Part shown: in pieces, positions 53,364-62,394 of the stretch
Numbering within the stretch: the first letter of the stretch is position 1
How the letters are laid out: every line of letters begins with the position of its first letter
From: Sporomusa malonica
Lineage (GTDB): Bacteria > Bacillota > Negativicutes > Sporomusales > Sporomusaceae
Assembly: GCF_900176355.1 (NCBI RefSeq)
Contig: NZ_FWXI01000011.1
Coordinates: 89,822 to 153,821 of the forward strand
Length of the DNA stretch: 64,000 bases
Reading direction: 5' to 3'
The notes under the pieces: model-generated
Seen by the model: the letters and a program-made list of their open reading frames with translations, nothing else
The model's database searches: none
Told to the model about the DNA's origin: nothing
Program-made: the position numbers and the translations under genes

Positions 53364-54710
53364 CTACTGAATTGCCTGCGGAAAGGAAAAAACATTCATT
53401 GGATCGTACTGTCTGCCAATTTGCTGAAGCCTGCACGCATTTCCGCCATAGTATTCTTCTTCATAGTTTGCTAAGCAGTTGTAAGGAAAATTGATATAAG
53501 AACCCACCGTGAGTTGTTTTAAACACTGAAATCTTTCATTTAGCCAGCATCTGTTGACAGATGCATATCTGTCCTCCTCCCACACGGACTGAACTCCCAT
53601 GATATAAGCAGCATCTCTGTAATAAAAAGCCGTACACTTTTTGTCAATTTCATTGATTTTCCCTCCGAGTGCGTAAACACTCACTGCGGTATAAACTGAG
53701 CCATCTGCTCTCTGACGGATCAATTCAACTATCGCTTCTATTTCTTCCATACTGTATTTCCTGTTTACAAATCTGCCGGTAGATTGAAACTTCTCCGAAT
53801 CGGGATATGCATCCTGAATCTTCTGCACGGCTTCAAGAAATGTCACTTCCTGAAGGCTCAAGGTTGCACCGCCCAGTTCAAAGGGCTTCAGGATTTGAGC
53901 AGCTTCTGCGGCAGAACCGTAGAACAGGCCTTTCCCGTAAATGCCCATGCCATCTTCGGCAGAATTATACATGCTCACATTAATCGTCATCCTTTGATCC
54001 AAACTGACCAGCCATTCCTGCCAGATATCCAAAAAACACGCCATTGTAGCTGGGGCAGCATTCAAATACTCCAGTTCAACGAGCGTCACCCGTGTAACTT
54101 TAGGCGGCAGTTGAAACGTCATGGAGGTCACTACGCCAAAATTGCCCCCGCCTGCCCCTCTGCAAGCCCAAAATAGGTCGGGATTATAGTTATCATCAGC
54201 CTTGCAAAGGTTTCCCTGATAATCAACCATTTCTAATGCTGTCAGGCTATCGCATCCCAGTCCCATATACCGGCTGGAATATCCCCATCCGCCGCCCAGA
54301 GTGTATCCGGCAACTCCAACAGTAGGGCAGGTTCCTCCGGGGAAAGGATATCCTCTTGCGCCTAAATAATCGTAAATTTCACGATTTTTGATACCACTCT
54401 GCACAAAAACAGAGCCGTTGGACTCATCAAGTTCGATTCGTTTCATATAACTGACATCTATGACCAGAACGCCAGTGCCAACCGAATATCCCTGATAGTG
54501 GTGTCCCCTGGATCGGATTCGAATTCCGATGCCATGGCGTCTTGCCCAACAAATTGCATTCTGAATATCTTTAACAGCGTAACAATAAACAATTATAATG
54601 GGGAATTTTTGAATAGCTCTGTTCCATTCCTGCCTTGCTTGCTCATATTCTTTACTATAAGGAGTAACAACCTTACCGGTTAAACCATCTAAGCTTAATT
54701 TCATTTCCAT
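53364..54710 (-). CDS. BBE-type FAD-linked oxidase
   Basis: 448 aa, berberine-bridge-enzyme-like flavoprotein. Both covalent FAD sites are present: His in RSRGHHYQG and Cys in GTCPTVGVAGYTLGGG. It also has CRGAGGGNFGVVT and the C-terminal BBE motif NFPYNCLANYEEEYYGGNA. It oxidises an alcohol or sugar with O2 as usual acceptor, odd in an anaerobe. Start codon uncertain among several near 54704-54716. Confidence 0.87.
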   Translation of the reverse strand: MEMKLSLDGLTGKVVTPYSKEYEQARQEWNRAIQKFPIIIVYCYAVKDIQNAICWARRHGIGIRIRSRGHHYQGYSVGTGVLVIDVSYMKRIELDESNGSVFVQSGIKNREIYDYLGARGYPFPGGTCPTVGVAGYTLGGGWGYSSRYMGLGCDSLTALEMVDYQGNLCKADDNYNPDLFWACRGAGGGNFGVVTSMTFQLPPKVTRVTLVELEYLNAAPATMACFLDIWQEWLVSLDQRMTINVSMYNSAEDGMGIYGKGLFYGSAAEAAQILKPFELGGATLSLQEVTFLEAVQKIQDAYPDSEKFQSTGRFVNRKYSMEEIEAIVELIRQRADGSVYTAVSVYALGGKINEIDKKCTAFYYRDAAYIMGVQSVWEEDRYASVNRCWLNERFQCLKQLTVGSYINFPYNCLANYEEEYYGGNACRLQQIGRQYDPMNVFSFPQAIQ

Positions 54711-54885
54711 CACCAACTACTCTAAAAATTCTACTGAATGCTATATAATATGACTGTTCCGCATTTTGTTACATACGAATAAATACTCTATCCAATACTT
54801 GGGTAAGGGCGGTGGAAATAAGCTGCAATTCGTGATAAGCAAGGACTTAGATTGAAGAGTTGACTTATTTTAATCTCGGCATATA

Positions 54886-54922
54886 TAGCAAGCAAGAACC
54901 GTCCCTGGCAATACGTGCGTCA
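54886..54922. repeat. REP-like repeat copy 4
   Basis: TAGCAAGCAAGAACCGTCCC followed by TGGCAATACG, in the gap before the WG-repeat gene. Nothing else is seen in 54711-55096. Confidence 0.85.
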
Positions 54923-55096
54923 GTTTTTGTGCCTGCATTCACCGGGACTTCCTTCGTCCTTTTGAGAATTTAACTGAATCGACTTTTTATAAGAGAATTT
55001 TTGAGTAGCTTCGCTGGAGTTTTGGCAATATGGTATAATTTACAAGAAACTTCAAAAAAGTGCAGTACGGTTAATATGAAAAGGGAGAGTGCGGAT

Positions 55097-56146
55097 ATGT
55101 TTGCGATTTTTACAACTATTGCCGGAAAAACTAGCAAGAGAGCATATGTTACTTTATTGTTATTATTGGCAATTGTTTCTTTTACGACTGTAGTCGGTAA
55201 TAATGCCGAAGCAAGTTCAGCTGACGCCGATAAGCTCTACATTATCAAACAAGATGACAAATACGGATATATTGACAGGGATGGAAATGTTGTCATTAAG
55301 CCAATTTATCTAAACGCCAAGGATTTTGCAGAAGGTGTGGCGCCTGTGAAGATCCAGGAGGGTACCTGGAGCATTCTCAATACAAAAGGGGAAATAATTG
55401 GCACCTGGAAATATGTAGACGAAATTAATGCATTCTCGGAAGGTTTAGCTGTGGTGAGAAAGGGAGCAAAATATGGATATATAAATAAAAAGCAACTGGT
55501 AATTCCGGTTAAATTCGATAATGCTTACGGGTTTTCTGAAGGCATGGCGGTTGTTGCAATACGGGAAGGAAATACTTTGGCGGAGAGATTGAATGCAAAA
55601 TACGGCTATATTGATAAAAACGGAAATGTAGTAATTGATTTTCAATACCGGGCCGCAGGAAACTTCAAGGAAGGGGTCGCGCCTGTTTCTTCTACAACCG
55701 GCTTTGGCTGGGGCTACATAGATAAAACCGGTCAATATGTGATTGAACCCAATTACTTCGCGGCTAAAGAATTTTCGGAGGGGCTTGCTCCAGTCTCAGT
55801 GGGGCCGGGAAAGACTGGTTTCATTAGTCATGAAGGAAAGTTCGTTATTCCTCCCCAATATAGTTGGGCGAGTGGTTTCTCGGAAGGAATTGCCTGTGTG
55901 AAAAGCGGGGAAAAAATAGAAATTAATTCTTCCCATATTAAAGTAGTCGAAATAGGGAAATATGGCTATATTGACAAAGCGGGAGAATTTGTTATTAAGC
56001 CAATCTTTAATTATGCGGAGAGTTTTAGAGGCGATTTAGCGCGTGTCTATGATCAGACATTAGGATTTGGAGATGACAAATACCAGGGAATCAGTTTCGG
56101 TTATATTGATAAAAACGGAAAGATCAAGTGGCAATTGACGCGGTAG
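55097..56146 (+). CDS. Secreted WG-repeat protein
   Basis: 349 aa. Signal-like segment at about 17-36. Then about eight WG-type beta repeats with KYGYIDxxGNVVIxPxY and FSEGLAxV cores (for example DKYGYIDRDGNVVIKPIY). Such proteins form beta-sheet arrays of unknown role at cell surfaces. ATG 55097 follows AAGGGAGAG. Confidence 0.85.
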   Translation: MFAIFTTIAGKTSKRAYVTLLLLLAIVSFTTVVGNNAEASSADADKLYIIKQDDKYGYIDRDGNVVIKPIYLNAKDFAEGVAPVKIQEGTWSILNTKGEIIGTWKYVDEINAFSEGLAVVRKGAKYGYINKKQLVIPVKFDNAYGFSEGMAVVAIREGNTLAERLNAKYGYIDKNGNVVIDFQYRAAGNFKEGVAPVSSTTGFGWGYIDKTGQYVIEPNYFAAKEFSEGLAPVSVGPGKTGFISHEGKFVIPPQYSWASGFSEGIACVKSGEKIEINSSHIKVVEIGKYGYIDKAGEFVIKPIFNYAESFRGDLARVYDQTLGFGDDKYQGISFGYIDKNGKIKWQLTR

Positions 56147-56160
56147 GGTGGTCAACAAAT

Positions 56161-56235
56161 GACTCAAGAGCCGTCCCCGTGAGTCCATAAAAAGAAACCA
56201 GGACCGCATTTCAATGTGCAGACCTGATTTCTTTT
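56161..56235. terminator. REP-like hairpin followed by terminator
   Basis: GACTC...GAGTC around GCCGTCCCCG at 56161-56185, then a long imperfect stem AAAAGAAACCAGG / CCTGATTTCTTTT to 56235. It separates convergent genes. Confidence 0.7.
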
Positions 56236-56259
56236 AAAAATTGTTAAACATTAATACGA

Positions 56260-56610
56260 TTAATGTTTTAATACACTTAATACTAAGCCAGCTAGGCCTA
56301 TTGCAATAATAATTGACCAGTAAAATCGAGTGTTTATTTTTTCGATTATATCAAGAGAACTTCTCTTGTCATCTGTAGATCGTGTAAGTTCTGAATCCAG
56401 TCTTGTTTCTATAGACTTTGTAGTACTGCTTAATGCAGCCACCTCTTCTGTTAACGTATCAACTTTTCTGTCTAGATTTACAAGCATTGTTGATAATACA
56501 ATTTGCGTTGTCTGATTTTCTTTCAGAAGGGCGGAATAAACGTCATTCAACTTATACGAAACATCGGGATCTGTTGACTTTTCATAGAAATGTCTTGTTG
56601 CTGTCTCCAT
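56260..56610 (-). CDS. Tail-anchored coiled-coil protein
   Basis: 116 aa: long helical region (residues 20-90, LLKENQTTQIVLSTMLVNL, DRKVDTLTEEVAALSS) and a C-terminal membrane helix (SIIIAIGLAGLVLSVL). GCAGGTGA precedes the ATG at 56610. Layout resembles phage holin-like or haemolysin XhlA-type proteins; not certain. Confidence 0.65.
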   Translation of the reverse strand: METATRHFYEKSTDPDVSYKLNDVYSALLKENQTTQIVLSTMLVNLDRKVDTLTEEVAALSSTTKSIETRLDSELTRSTDDKRSSLDIIEKINTRFYWSIIIAIGLAGLVLSVLKH

Positions 56611-56688
56611 CCAATCACCTGCCTACATAAAGTTCTACTGTAATATATGAGCAATTATGTTAAGGGGTGAAAGAGTAAGGGTCGTATA

Positions 56689-56714
56689 TAGCAAGCAAGA
56701 ACCGTCCCAGGCAA
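56689..56714. repeat. REP-like repeat copy 5
   Basis: TAGCAAGCAAGAACCGTCCC then AGGCAAC, which joins straight onto the dehydrogenase fragment. Confidence 0.85.
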
Positions 56715-56806
56715 CTAAACTGCATGAACAGCTCATCCGGTCTCACCAGACAGGCCTTTGACCGCCTGAGCGAAAAGGTATTGAAAAACATAGAAACATT
56801 TTTAAA
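56715..56806 (+). pseudogene. 3' fragment of 2-hydroxyacid dehydrogenase
   Basis: About 91 bases differing at six positions from 41811-41902, the end of the dehydrogenase gene. Nothing of the rest of that gene is here. The gap 56611-56986 otherwise shows no gene. Confidence 0.85.
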
Positions 56807-56986
56807 ACTAGTCGACTGAAAAGAACCGTACTTTTAGAGTCATTTCTGCTAGAAAACAAAAAAAGGAATTAGGAGCCTCTCCTTTTGCTATTTGGCTTTT
56901 AATTCCAATTGGAGGCTAATAATCCTGATTTTTACAGTTTGCGCTACATCCTACCTGGTAGTATACTGACTGCGGGAGGTGGCAGT

Positions 56987-57142
56987 ATGCTTCAAAATCA
57001 GGAGGTGGCTGTCGGTCTCACTCACTTAGCCGATTCACTCTGTGAAAAGTGCCCGATGAGCGAGGCATGTGGCGATGCGCCGGTATGCGGTGATGTACGA
57101 TTATTAAAACAGGCGGTGGCACTGCTAAGTAATAATGATTAG
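56987..57142 (+). CDS. Small Cys-motif protein
   Basis: 51 aa with CEKCPMSEACGDAPVCG, four Cys that could bind a metal. GGGAGGTGG lies four bases before ATG 56987, and TTGCGC-17-TATACT is a possible promoter. A terminator follows. Unknown family. Confidence 0.6.
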   Translation: MLQNQEVAVGLTHLADSLCEKCPMSEACGDAPVCGDVRLLKQAVALLSNND

Positions 57143-57146
57143 GTTT

Positions 57147-57171
57147 TTGCACCTGTTGAGGTGCTTTTTTC
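57147..57171 (+). terminator. Rho-independent terminator
   Basis: GCACCT / AGGTGC stem, four-base loop, six T. Confidence 0.8.
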
Positions 57172-57211
57172 TTGGCTTAGCGACGTGTTAAGGGGACGGG
57201 GGTGCTAACAA

Positions 57212-57337
57212 GAACAGATTGATATTATGCGTAACCAGTCAGGCGACGTATTGGATTGGTATGATCAATTTCAATTGAAGGTTTACCATCCATGGGCTTT
57301 TGAGGCGTATATTGATCTTAAAATAAAGTGTGAATAA
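57212..57337 (+). pseudogene. C-terminal fragment of an unknown protein
   Basis: 41 codons (EQIDIMRNQSGDVLDWYDQF ... AYIDLKIKCE) with no start or ribosome site, directly after a REP-like GGGGACGGGGG. It looks like a gene tail without its body. Confidence 0.45.
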
Positions 57338-57346
57338 CTTACAGTC

Positions 57347-57421
57347 GAAAATCCTGCAATTTATTGAAATATTGCAGGATTTTTGTGTTTTTTTGGGAAT
57401 GTATTGGATATAGTGCGCAGT
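57347..57421. repeat. 75-base repeat with terminator-like hairpin
   Basis: ATCCTGCAAT...ATTGCAGGAT hairpin and T run, then TTGGATATA and TGCGCAG; copied at 59776-59848. Confidence 0.75.
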
Positions 57422-57507
57422 GGGGGCTTGTGAAATCATTAAAAAGCTTCCCTGAAATATTGATTTTTCGTAGAACTTTCTTGATGAAAATGCTGGAGGT
57501 TTTTGCT

Positions 57508-58422
57508 ATGGCTATGCCAACATATAAAGACATTATGCTGCCTTTTTTACAGCGCTTGGCCGATGGTAAGGTACATTCGCTAAAAGAGCTTCACCAGGTA
57601 TTAGCAGACGAAATGCAACTGGATGAGGAGGAACGAACCCGGCAATTGCCGTCTGGTTCGCAATCTATCTTTTATAATCGTCTTGGTTGGGCGAGAACGT
57701 ATTTAAAGAAAGCGTTGCTCATTGAAGCGATAGCATCCGGACAGTTTCGGATCACAGAACGGGGGCGGACCTTGCTGTTGCAAAAACCTCCTCGGATTGA
57801 TAAATATTTATTGAGCCAGTTTACTGAGTTTCGGGAATTTAAGCAACAAGCTAGGCCTAAGGATGATCTTGCGGTACCCGTGGATGAGAGTAATGAAAAT
57901 GACAAAACACCACGGGAAATGCTTCATAACTATTATCAGGAACTGAGAACCGCTTTAGCCGATGAACTATTACAACAAATTGCCGATCAGTCACCGAAAT
58001 TTTTCGAGCACTTAGTCCTAGATTTGCTACTCAAAATGGGCTACGGCGGTTCACGGGAAGATGCTGCCCAGGTAGTCGGCAAGTCTGGTGATGAAGGGAT
58101 CGATGGAATTATAAAAGAAGATCGCTTAGGCCTAGACGTCATTTATGTGCAGGCTAAACGGTGGAAGAATTCTGTCGGGAGCCCCGATATTCAAGGATTT
58201 ATCGGTGCGTTGCAACTGAAGGGTGCCCATAAAGGAATCTTTATTACCACTTCAAATTTTACTGCGGCAGCTCGCGATGTAGCTAGCAGAATAGGTAACC
58301 GGATTGTATTAATGGACGGAATTCAGTTGGCGCAACTGATGATTGACTATGGGGTGGGCGTGGCAACTGAGACTACATACGAGATTAAACGGATCGATTC
58401 GGATTATTTTGTGGAAGGGTAG
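57508..58422 (+). CDS. mrr: Mrr restriction endonuclease
   Basis: 304 aa, the length of E. coli Mrr. N-terminal winged helix (MLPFLQRLADGKVHSLKEL) and C-terminal PD-(D/E)xK nuclease: VLDLLLKMGYGG, catalytic Asp in SGDEGIDGIIKED, then VIYVQAKRW, and GIFITTSNFTAAARD. It should cut methylated DNA. GGAGG lies 8 bases before ATG 57508. No modification genes accompany it. A mostly deleted copy lies at 63511-63645. Confidence 0.92.
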   Translation: MAMPTYKDIMLPFLQRLADGKVHSLKELHQVLADEMQLDEEERTRQLPSGSQSIFYNRLGWARTYLKKALLIEAIASGQFRITERGRTLLLQKPPRIDKYLLSQFTEFREFKQQARPKDDLAVPVDESNENDKTPREMLHNYYQELRTALADELLQQIADQSPKFFEHLVLDLLLKMGYGGSREDAAQVVGKSGDEGIDGIIKEDRLGLDVIYVQAKRWKNSVGSPDIQGFIGALQLKGAHKGIFITTSNFTAAARDVASRIGNRIVLMDGIQLAQLMIDYGVGVATETTYEIKRIDSDYFVEG

Positions 58423-58491
58423 AAGGTATAGACAACAATCAAGTCTATCAGGATTTGGCTTGAATTTTAGAGTTGGTAGTATAGAGCCTAT

Positions 58492-58648
58492 GGGGTCAGA
58501 AATTGACTTATTGACGAATATTCATTAATTTGAGCGAGAAACTGGATAAGTCAATAAAATCAAATAAGCCAAGCCTGACCCCTGAATTCCTGACCCCTGA
58601 ATTCCCTGGCGGTCAATTTAAAGAGGATAGCAGGCCTGCTATCCTCTT
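58492..58648. repeat. GGGGTCAG-type inverted repeat and 28-base palindrome
   Basis: GGGGTCAG with TTGACTTATTG pairs with AGTCAATAA and CCTGACCCC at 58550-58602. Then a perfect palindrome AAGAGGATAGCAGG and complement at 58621-58648. No gene from 58423 to 59049. Confidence 0.7.
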
Positions 58649-58776
58649 AATCAAGCGTGTTTTATGATATTTTAACCAATGTTATTTTAAAACGCTGTTC
58701 CAATCCTACAGCAGTGTGGATAAGTCTTTAGAAATAGGATTTAATCAGTGGTTTCGGACCGTCCGTGATTGTCTTC

Positions 58777-58842
58777 CTGATTGTCTTCTTAACGTTGTTG
58801 CAAAAGCATGGGAAACAGTAGAACCGTCCCGTTGTATCCTAG
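58777..58842. repeat. 66-base REP-like repeat, copy A
   Basis: Contains AGTAGAACCGTCCCG and TTCTTAACGTTGTTGC; nearly identical to 63408-63474. Confidence 0.85.
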
Positions 58843-58848
58843 TGGCTA

Positions 58849-58924
58849 TGAGCTAGCGGACAAGCTGGCGGGAGAAGTATTAAAACAAGCATAAGGTAAA
58901 ATGTTGACCTATAGGAAAAACCCT
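58849..58924 (+). pseudogene. rnhA 3' fragment
   Basis: 76 bases with about three differences from 47759-47835, encoding ELADKLAGEVLKQA and stop plus the downstream flank. It starts a few bases after the REP-like copy A. Confidence 0.88.
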
Positions 58925-59049
58925 GAAAAAACTATATTTCTGAGTTTTTTAAGAAGAAAGTAGGGAGCACAAGGGTTTTTGAAAAAGATACCAATTGTCC
59001 GTGATTTTGGGTATAATATAAGGAGTAGAATACCTTGGAGGTGTAAGCA

Positions 59050-59223
59050 GTGACATTAGCAGATAAACTGTTACAGGACTTTAAGGAATTGCCTGACGAA
59101 AAAAAACGTCAAGTCATTGATTTTGTAGAGTTTTTACGTGCCAAGCAGCAGCAAGAATTAGAACAAATGATGGACTCTGTAATTGCCGAAAACAAAGAGG
59201 CTTTTCTAGAGTTGGCTAAGTAA
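59050..59223 (+). CDS. Antitoxin, DUF2281-like
   Basis: 57 aa: MTLADKLLQDFKELPDEKKR, then QVIDFVEFLRAKQ, the small LPxEKxxxVxDFVEFL family found before toxins. GTG 59050 follows GGAGGTG. It overlaps the toxin start (TAATG), the classic coupled TA layout. A TATAAT at 59012 probably drives the pair. Confidence 0.82.
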   Translation: MTLADKLLQDFKELPDEKKRQVIDFVEFLRAKQQQELEQMMDSVIAENKEAFLELAK

Positions 59224-59603
59224 TGCGTACACTATCATTATCAGATATAATTCTATTGCACCGTAAGCTTATAGACCAAACTGGTGGTGCTCATGGCGTA
59301 AGGGATATGGGCTTACTTGAGAGTGCTTTGAACCGTGCACATGCCAGCTTTGACGGTGAAGATTTTTATACTACAGTTGAGTCCAAAATTGCAGCTATTA
59401 CTTATGGGCTTGTTAATAATCATAGCTTTATTGATGGCAACAAGCGGATTGGTATTGCCGCTATGCTGCTGTTGTTACGCATTAATGGCTATTGTTTGAA
59501 CTATAGTCAAGATGAATTGATATGGCTAGGGCTGGGTATTGCCGCTGGGTCTCTAAGTGAGACTGAGATAATTCAATGGATTCGACGGCATCAAGTAGTT
59601 TAG
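59223..59603 (+). CDS. doc: Doc/Fic-family toxin
   Basis: 126 aa, death-on-curing type: LHRKLIDQTGGAHGVRDMGL, then the Fic motif NHSFIDGNKRIGIAAML. In Doc this motif phosphorylates EF-Tu and stops translation. The motif is intact, so the toxin should be active and held by the upstream antitoxin. Confidence 0.92.
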   Translation: MRTLSLSDIILLHRKLIDQTGGAHGVRDMGLLESALNRAHASFDGEDFYTTVESKIAAITYGLVNNHSFIDGNKRIGIAAMLLLLRINGYCLNYSQDELIWLGLGIAAGSLSETEIIQWIRRHQVV

Positions 59604-59685
59604 GTGTAGGGCGAGGCGAATGCCATTTATGAAACTCAAAGGCTTTCCGTACTACTTATAACTATACGATAACGTCTGAACAGCA

Positions 59686-59848
59686 GTTGTTACAACTCTA
59701 ATAGTGGCTCTGTAAATGGCAAAACAAAATGCATCCCTTATATTTTTTTTGGATGCCATTACTAATAGCAAAATCAAAATCCAGCAATTTATTGAAATAT
59801 TGCAGGATTTTTTTTGTTTTTTGGAATGAATTGGATATACTGCGCAGC
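59686..59848. repeat. Two repeats side by side
   Basis: 59686-59748 copies 38818-38882, and 59776-59848 copies 57347-57421 (the region before mrr). A GC-rich REP-like stretch follows at 59896-59928. No gene is seen in 59604-60056. Confidence 0.75.
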
Positions 59849-60056
59849 AGGAGAACGAACCAAGTTCTGCGTGACGAAGAAGGCCTTGCCGCCTCGGACG
59901 GGGCAGGGGGTCAGGAACCCTGTCCCTAAAAGCACGATTTATATGTAAGTCTTCTTGATGTTCACAGTCACCTAATTAATAGCCGGATAAAGCTATCAGT
60001 TCCGGTCTTTGAAAGTTACAATTTCACGACAAGCAGTGTTTTATGCTCTTTTAATA

Positions 60057-60476
60057 TTAACCAATAAATTGTGCGGTATCAGCTACCTGCCATACACCCT
60101 TTATTCGCCCATCACCATTAATCTTCCATGTGTGAGAAAAACGCACAAACTTAGTGGAATTATCTTTATTGCTTTTAAATGTGTAGAATCCCAAAACAGT
60201 AACTACATCCCCTCCGTCAATGAAAGTTTCTGGCATAGCGCCAAAACTGTTAAATTGGTTGCGAAGTTTTGAATAAAAAGATCCAAATATTTCAGCCATT
60301 CCGTTATAAACTCCACCATAGGGAAATCCAGGGGATACATTCCAGACCGGATCATCCGCAAGTATTTTAGCAATAGCCTCTTTATCACTCGCTTTTAAAG
60401 CCTTATAAAGATTTTTTACTTGCTTCACAATTTGCGTGTCCTTTTCACAATGATCGAAAAAGATACAAGTTTCCAT
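60057..60476 (-). CDS. SnoaL/NTF2-like protein
   Basis: 139 aa, cone-shaped NTF2-like fold: YKALKASDKEAIAKILADDP, VWNVSPGFPYGG, VTVLGFYTFKS, FSHTWKINGDGRIKGVWQV. Members are cyclases, isomerases or binding proteins. GGAGG precedes ATG 60476. Divergent from the LysR gene, which may control it. Confidence 0.8.
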   Translation of the reverse strand: METCIFFDHCEKDTQIVKQVKNLYKALKASDKEAIAKILADDPVWNVSPGFPYGGVYNGMAEIFGSFYSKLRNQFNSFGAMPETFIDGGDVVTVLGFYTFKSNKDNSTKFVRFSHTWKINGDGRIKGVWQVADTAQFIG

Positions 60477-60637
60477 GATAATCCTCCATAGCCATAATCT
60501 ATATATTTGTTGCAGCAAAAACAATTATTTATGATAAATTTTTGCCGCATTCTTATTATTATCTATTTTATTATTTCCTTCAAATCATATTTGTCATAAA
60601 ATTAATCTATATAATGAATAAATAACAGAGGTCTATT

Positions 60638-61561
60638 ATGGATATTGAGCAATTAAAAAACTTCTTAATTCTAGCAAAACTTCTCCATTTTTCTAAAGCA
60701 GCAGAAGAAATTTGCTTATCACAATCTTCTCTTTCCAAACAAATTGATAAGCTCGAACAAGAGTGTAATGTAAAGTTTTTTGATAGAACAACTCGCATCG
60801 TCAGGTTAACGCCAGCAGGAAAAGAATTTTGCAAATATGCAAAGAATATCGTTGATGAGGTAGATAAAGCAAAAAAACAGATGCGAGAATACACAGAAAT
60901 GGAGCAAGGAATTATTGTTCTTGGCTCATTTCCCATAATTAGTCACCTTGGATTAACTTCACTCATTGCAGACTTTCACAAAGCTTATCCTAATATTGAA
61001 CTAAAGTTAAGAGAAGCGGAGAGCAAAACATTATTACAGTTAGGCAAAGACAGAGAAGTAGATGCAGCATTCATCCCTATCGGAAACCACACTGATGATG
61101 ATTCTTTTTTTGATTTTTATCCGTTAATAGAAGACAAGTTGATGCTAATGACCTGTAAATTTCATCCGTTGGGAAATAGCCATGTAATAAGCCTCTCTGA
61201 AGCGTCGCAAGAAAAATTTATCTTTATGACACGTAATACTTTCGCCCATGATATTTGCATTAGTGCCTGCAAGAGTGCTGGGTTTGAACCTAAAATAGTT
61301 CATGAAAGCAATAACTGGGATATGATTTCCGGATTAGTTGGAGCTGACTTAGGCATTTCGTTAGTAACATCACAGGTCGCAAATGCTATTTCAGAACGCC
61401 ATAATACAGAATTTATTCGACTAAAAGAAAACGTCAATGTTACTATAGCATTAGCCATACCGAAAGACGTTAATACTGTACGAAGTGTAAATGCGTTTAA
61501 AAATTTCGTATTGGACTGGACAAAATTGGCGCACACACAGCGTGGCACAGGTTTGGCCTAA
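60638..61561 (+). CDS. LysR-family regulator
   Basis: 307 aa. N-terminal winged HTH (FLILAKLLHFSKAAEEICLS, QSSLSKQIDKLEQE) and a C-terminal substrate-binding domain (LGSFPIISHLGLTSLIADFH, LVTSQVANAI). AGAGGTC precedes ATG 60638. Likely regulates the divergent SnoaL-like gene. Confidence 0.92.
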   Translation: MDIEQLKNFLILAKLLHFSKAAEEICLSQSSLSKQIDKLEQECNVKFFDRTTRIVRLTPAGKEFCKYAKNIVDEVDKAKKQMREYTEMEQGIIVLGSFPIISHLGLTSLIADFHKAYPNIELKLREAESKTLLQLGKDREVDAAFIPIGNHTDDDSFFDFYPLIEDKLMLMTCKFHPLGNSHVISLSEASQEKFIFMTRNTFAHDICISACKSAGFEPKIVHESNNWDMISGLVGADLGISLVTSQVANAISERHNTEFIRLKENVNVTIALAIPKDVNTVRSVNAFKNFVLDWTKLAHTQRGTGLA

Positions 61562-61927
61562 CTGTATTAGTAACTGTTAATACGTTAAACAATGTGTGTA
61601 AGTAGAAGTAACCGTTTTATTAGAGTGAGTTCTCTTTAATCCTGGTGCGTAGCTGCTTAATTCATTTAACTGTCAGGCTTTTTTTATGGCTAAATTTTAC
61701 ATTTATTTTTCAGTACATGACACGGATGCTACTACTACCCCATATAAAAGGGGCTGTCGCACTAAAAAATGGAACCTATAGAATGGACACTTAATAAAAA
61801 GAGTCTATGCTATAAGTTCTTTTTTTATATAATGTATAAAGATGGAGGGCTGCCATATTGAAGATTGCAATAGCTCCAAGATTATAAATTAGATAAATTA
61901 AAAATTGATATTTTAGGGGTGAGAGAC
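61562..61927. other. Gap with insertion-element end-like sequence
   Basis: GGGGCTGTCGCACTAAAAAA at 61751 and GAATGGACAC nearby resemble insertion-sequence termini; no transposase frame is present. AT-rich otherwise. Confidence 0.4.
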
Positions 61928-62287
61928 GTGAAGATAAGAGAAGAGTACACCTGCCCATTAGAACTTGCACATGACATTACGAGGGGTAAATGGAAACCAA
62001 TTATATTATGGCAGTTGCGGCTAGGTAATACATCACTTACAAACCTTGAAAGGAATATACAAAGTATTAATCAAAAAATGCTTATAGAACAATTAAAAGA
62101 ACTTATGGAATTTGGGATGATAGACAAAAGAGTTTTTGAGGGTTACCCGCTAAAAGTTGAATATTTTTTAACAGACCGTGGAAAAAGGATGATTGAAGCT
62201 ATTACTATTCTCCAACATATAGGGATTGAGCTTATGCAAGAGAATGGAATGGAAGAGGCGTTAAGAGAAAAAGGTTTTATAGAATAA
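61928..62287 (+). CDS. HxlR-family regulator
   Basis: 119 aa. HxlR hallmarks: YTCPLELAHDITRGKWKPII, LWQLRLGNTSLTNLERNI, QSINQKMLIEQLKEL. The conserved N-terminal Cys may sense oxidants or electrophiles. GTG 61928 after AGGGGTGA is preferred to GTG 61919. The next gene, a flavin-type protein, is 107 bases downstream. Confidence 0.88.
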   Translation: MKIREEYTCPLELAHDITRGKWKPIILWQLRLGNTSLTNLERNIQSINQKMLIEQLKELMEFGMIDKRVFEGYPLKVEYFLTDRGKRMIEAITILQHIGIELMQENGMEEALREKGFIE

Positions 62288-62394
62288 TGGGGTAAGATAC
62301 TTACAAAAAAGTGTGTAATTTACTGCCAAATAGTAAAATGTTAATCTTATCCTAGTAGAATGACGGCAAGTAATTGTACAAGGAGGATATTGAC

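Noticed and set aside
46412..56708. CRISPR array made of TAGCAAGCAAGAACCGTCCC repeats
   Set aside because: Copies are kilobases apart with genes between them and no regular spacers or cas genes.
59729..59929. 66-codon rightward frame
   Set aside because: It consists of repeat units and a terminator-like hairpin, with no ribosome site or family resemblance.
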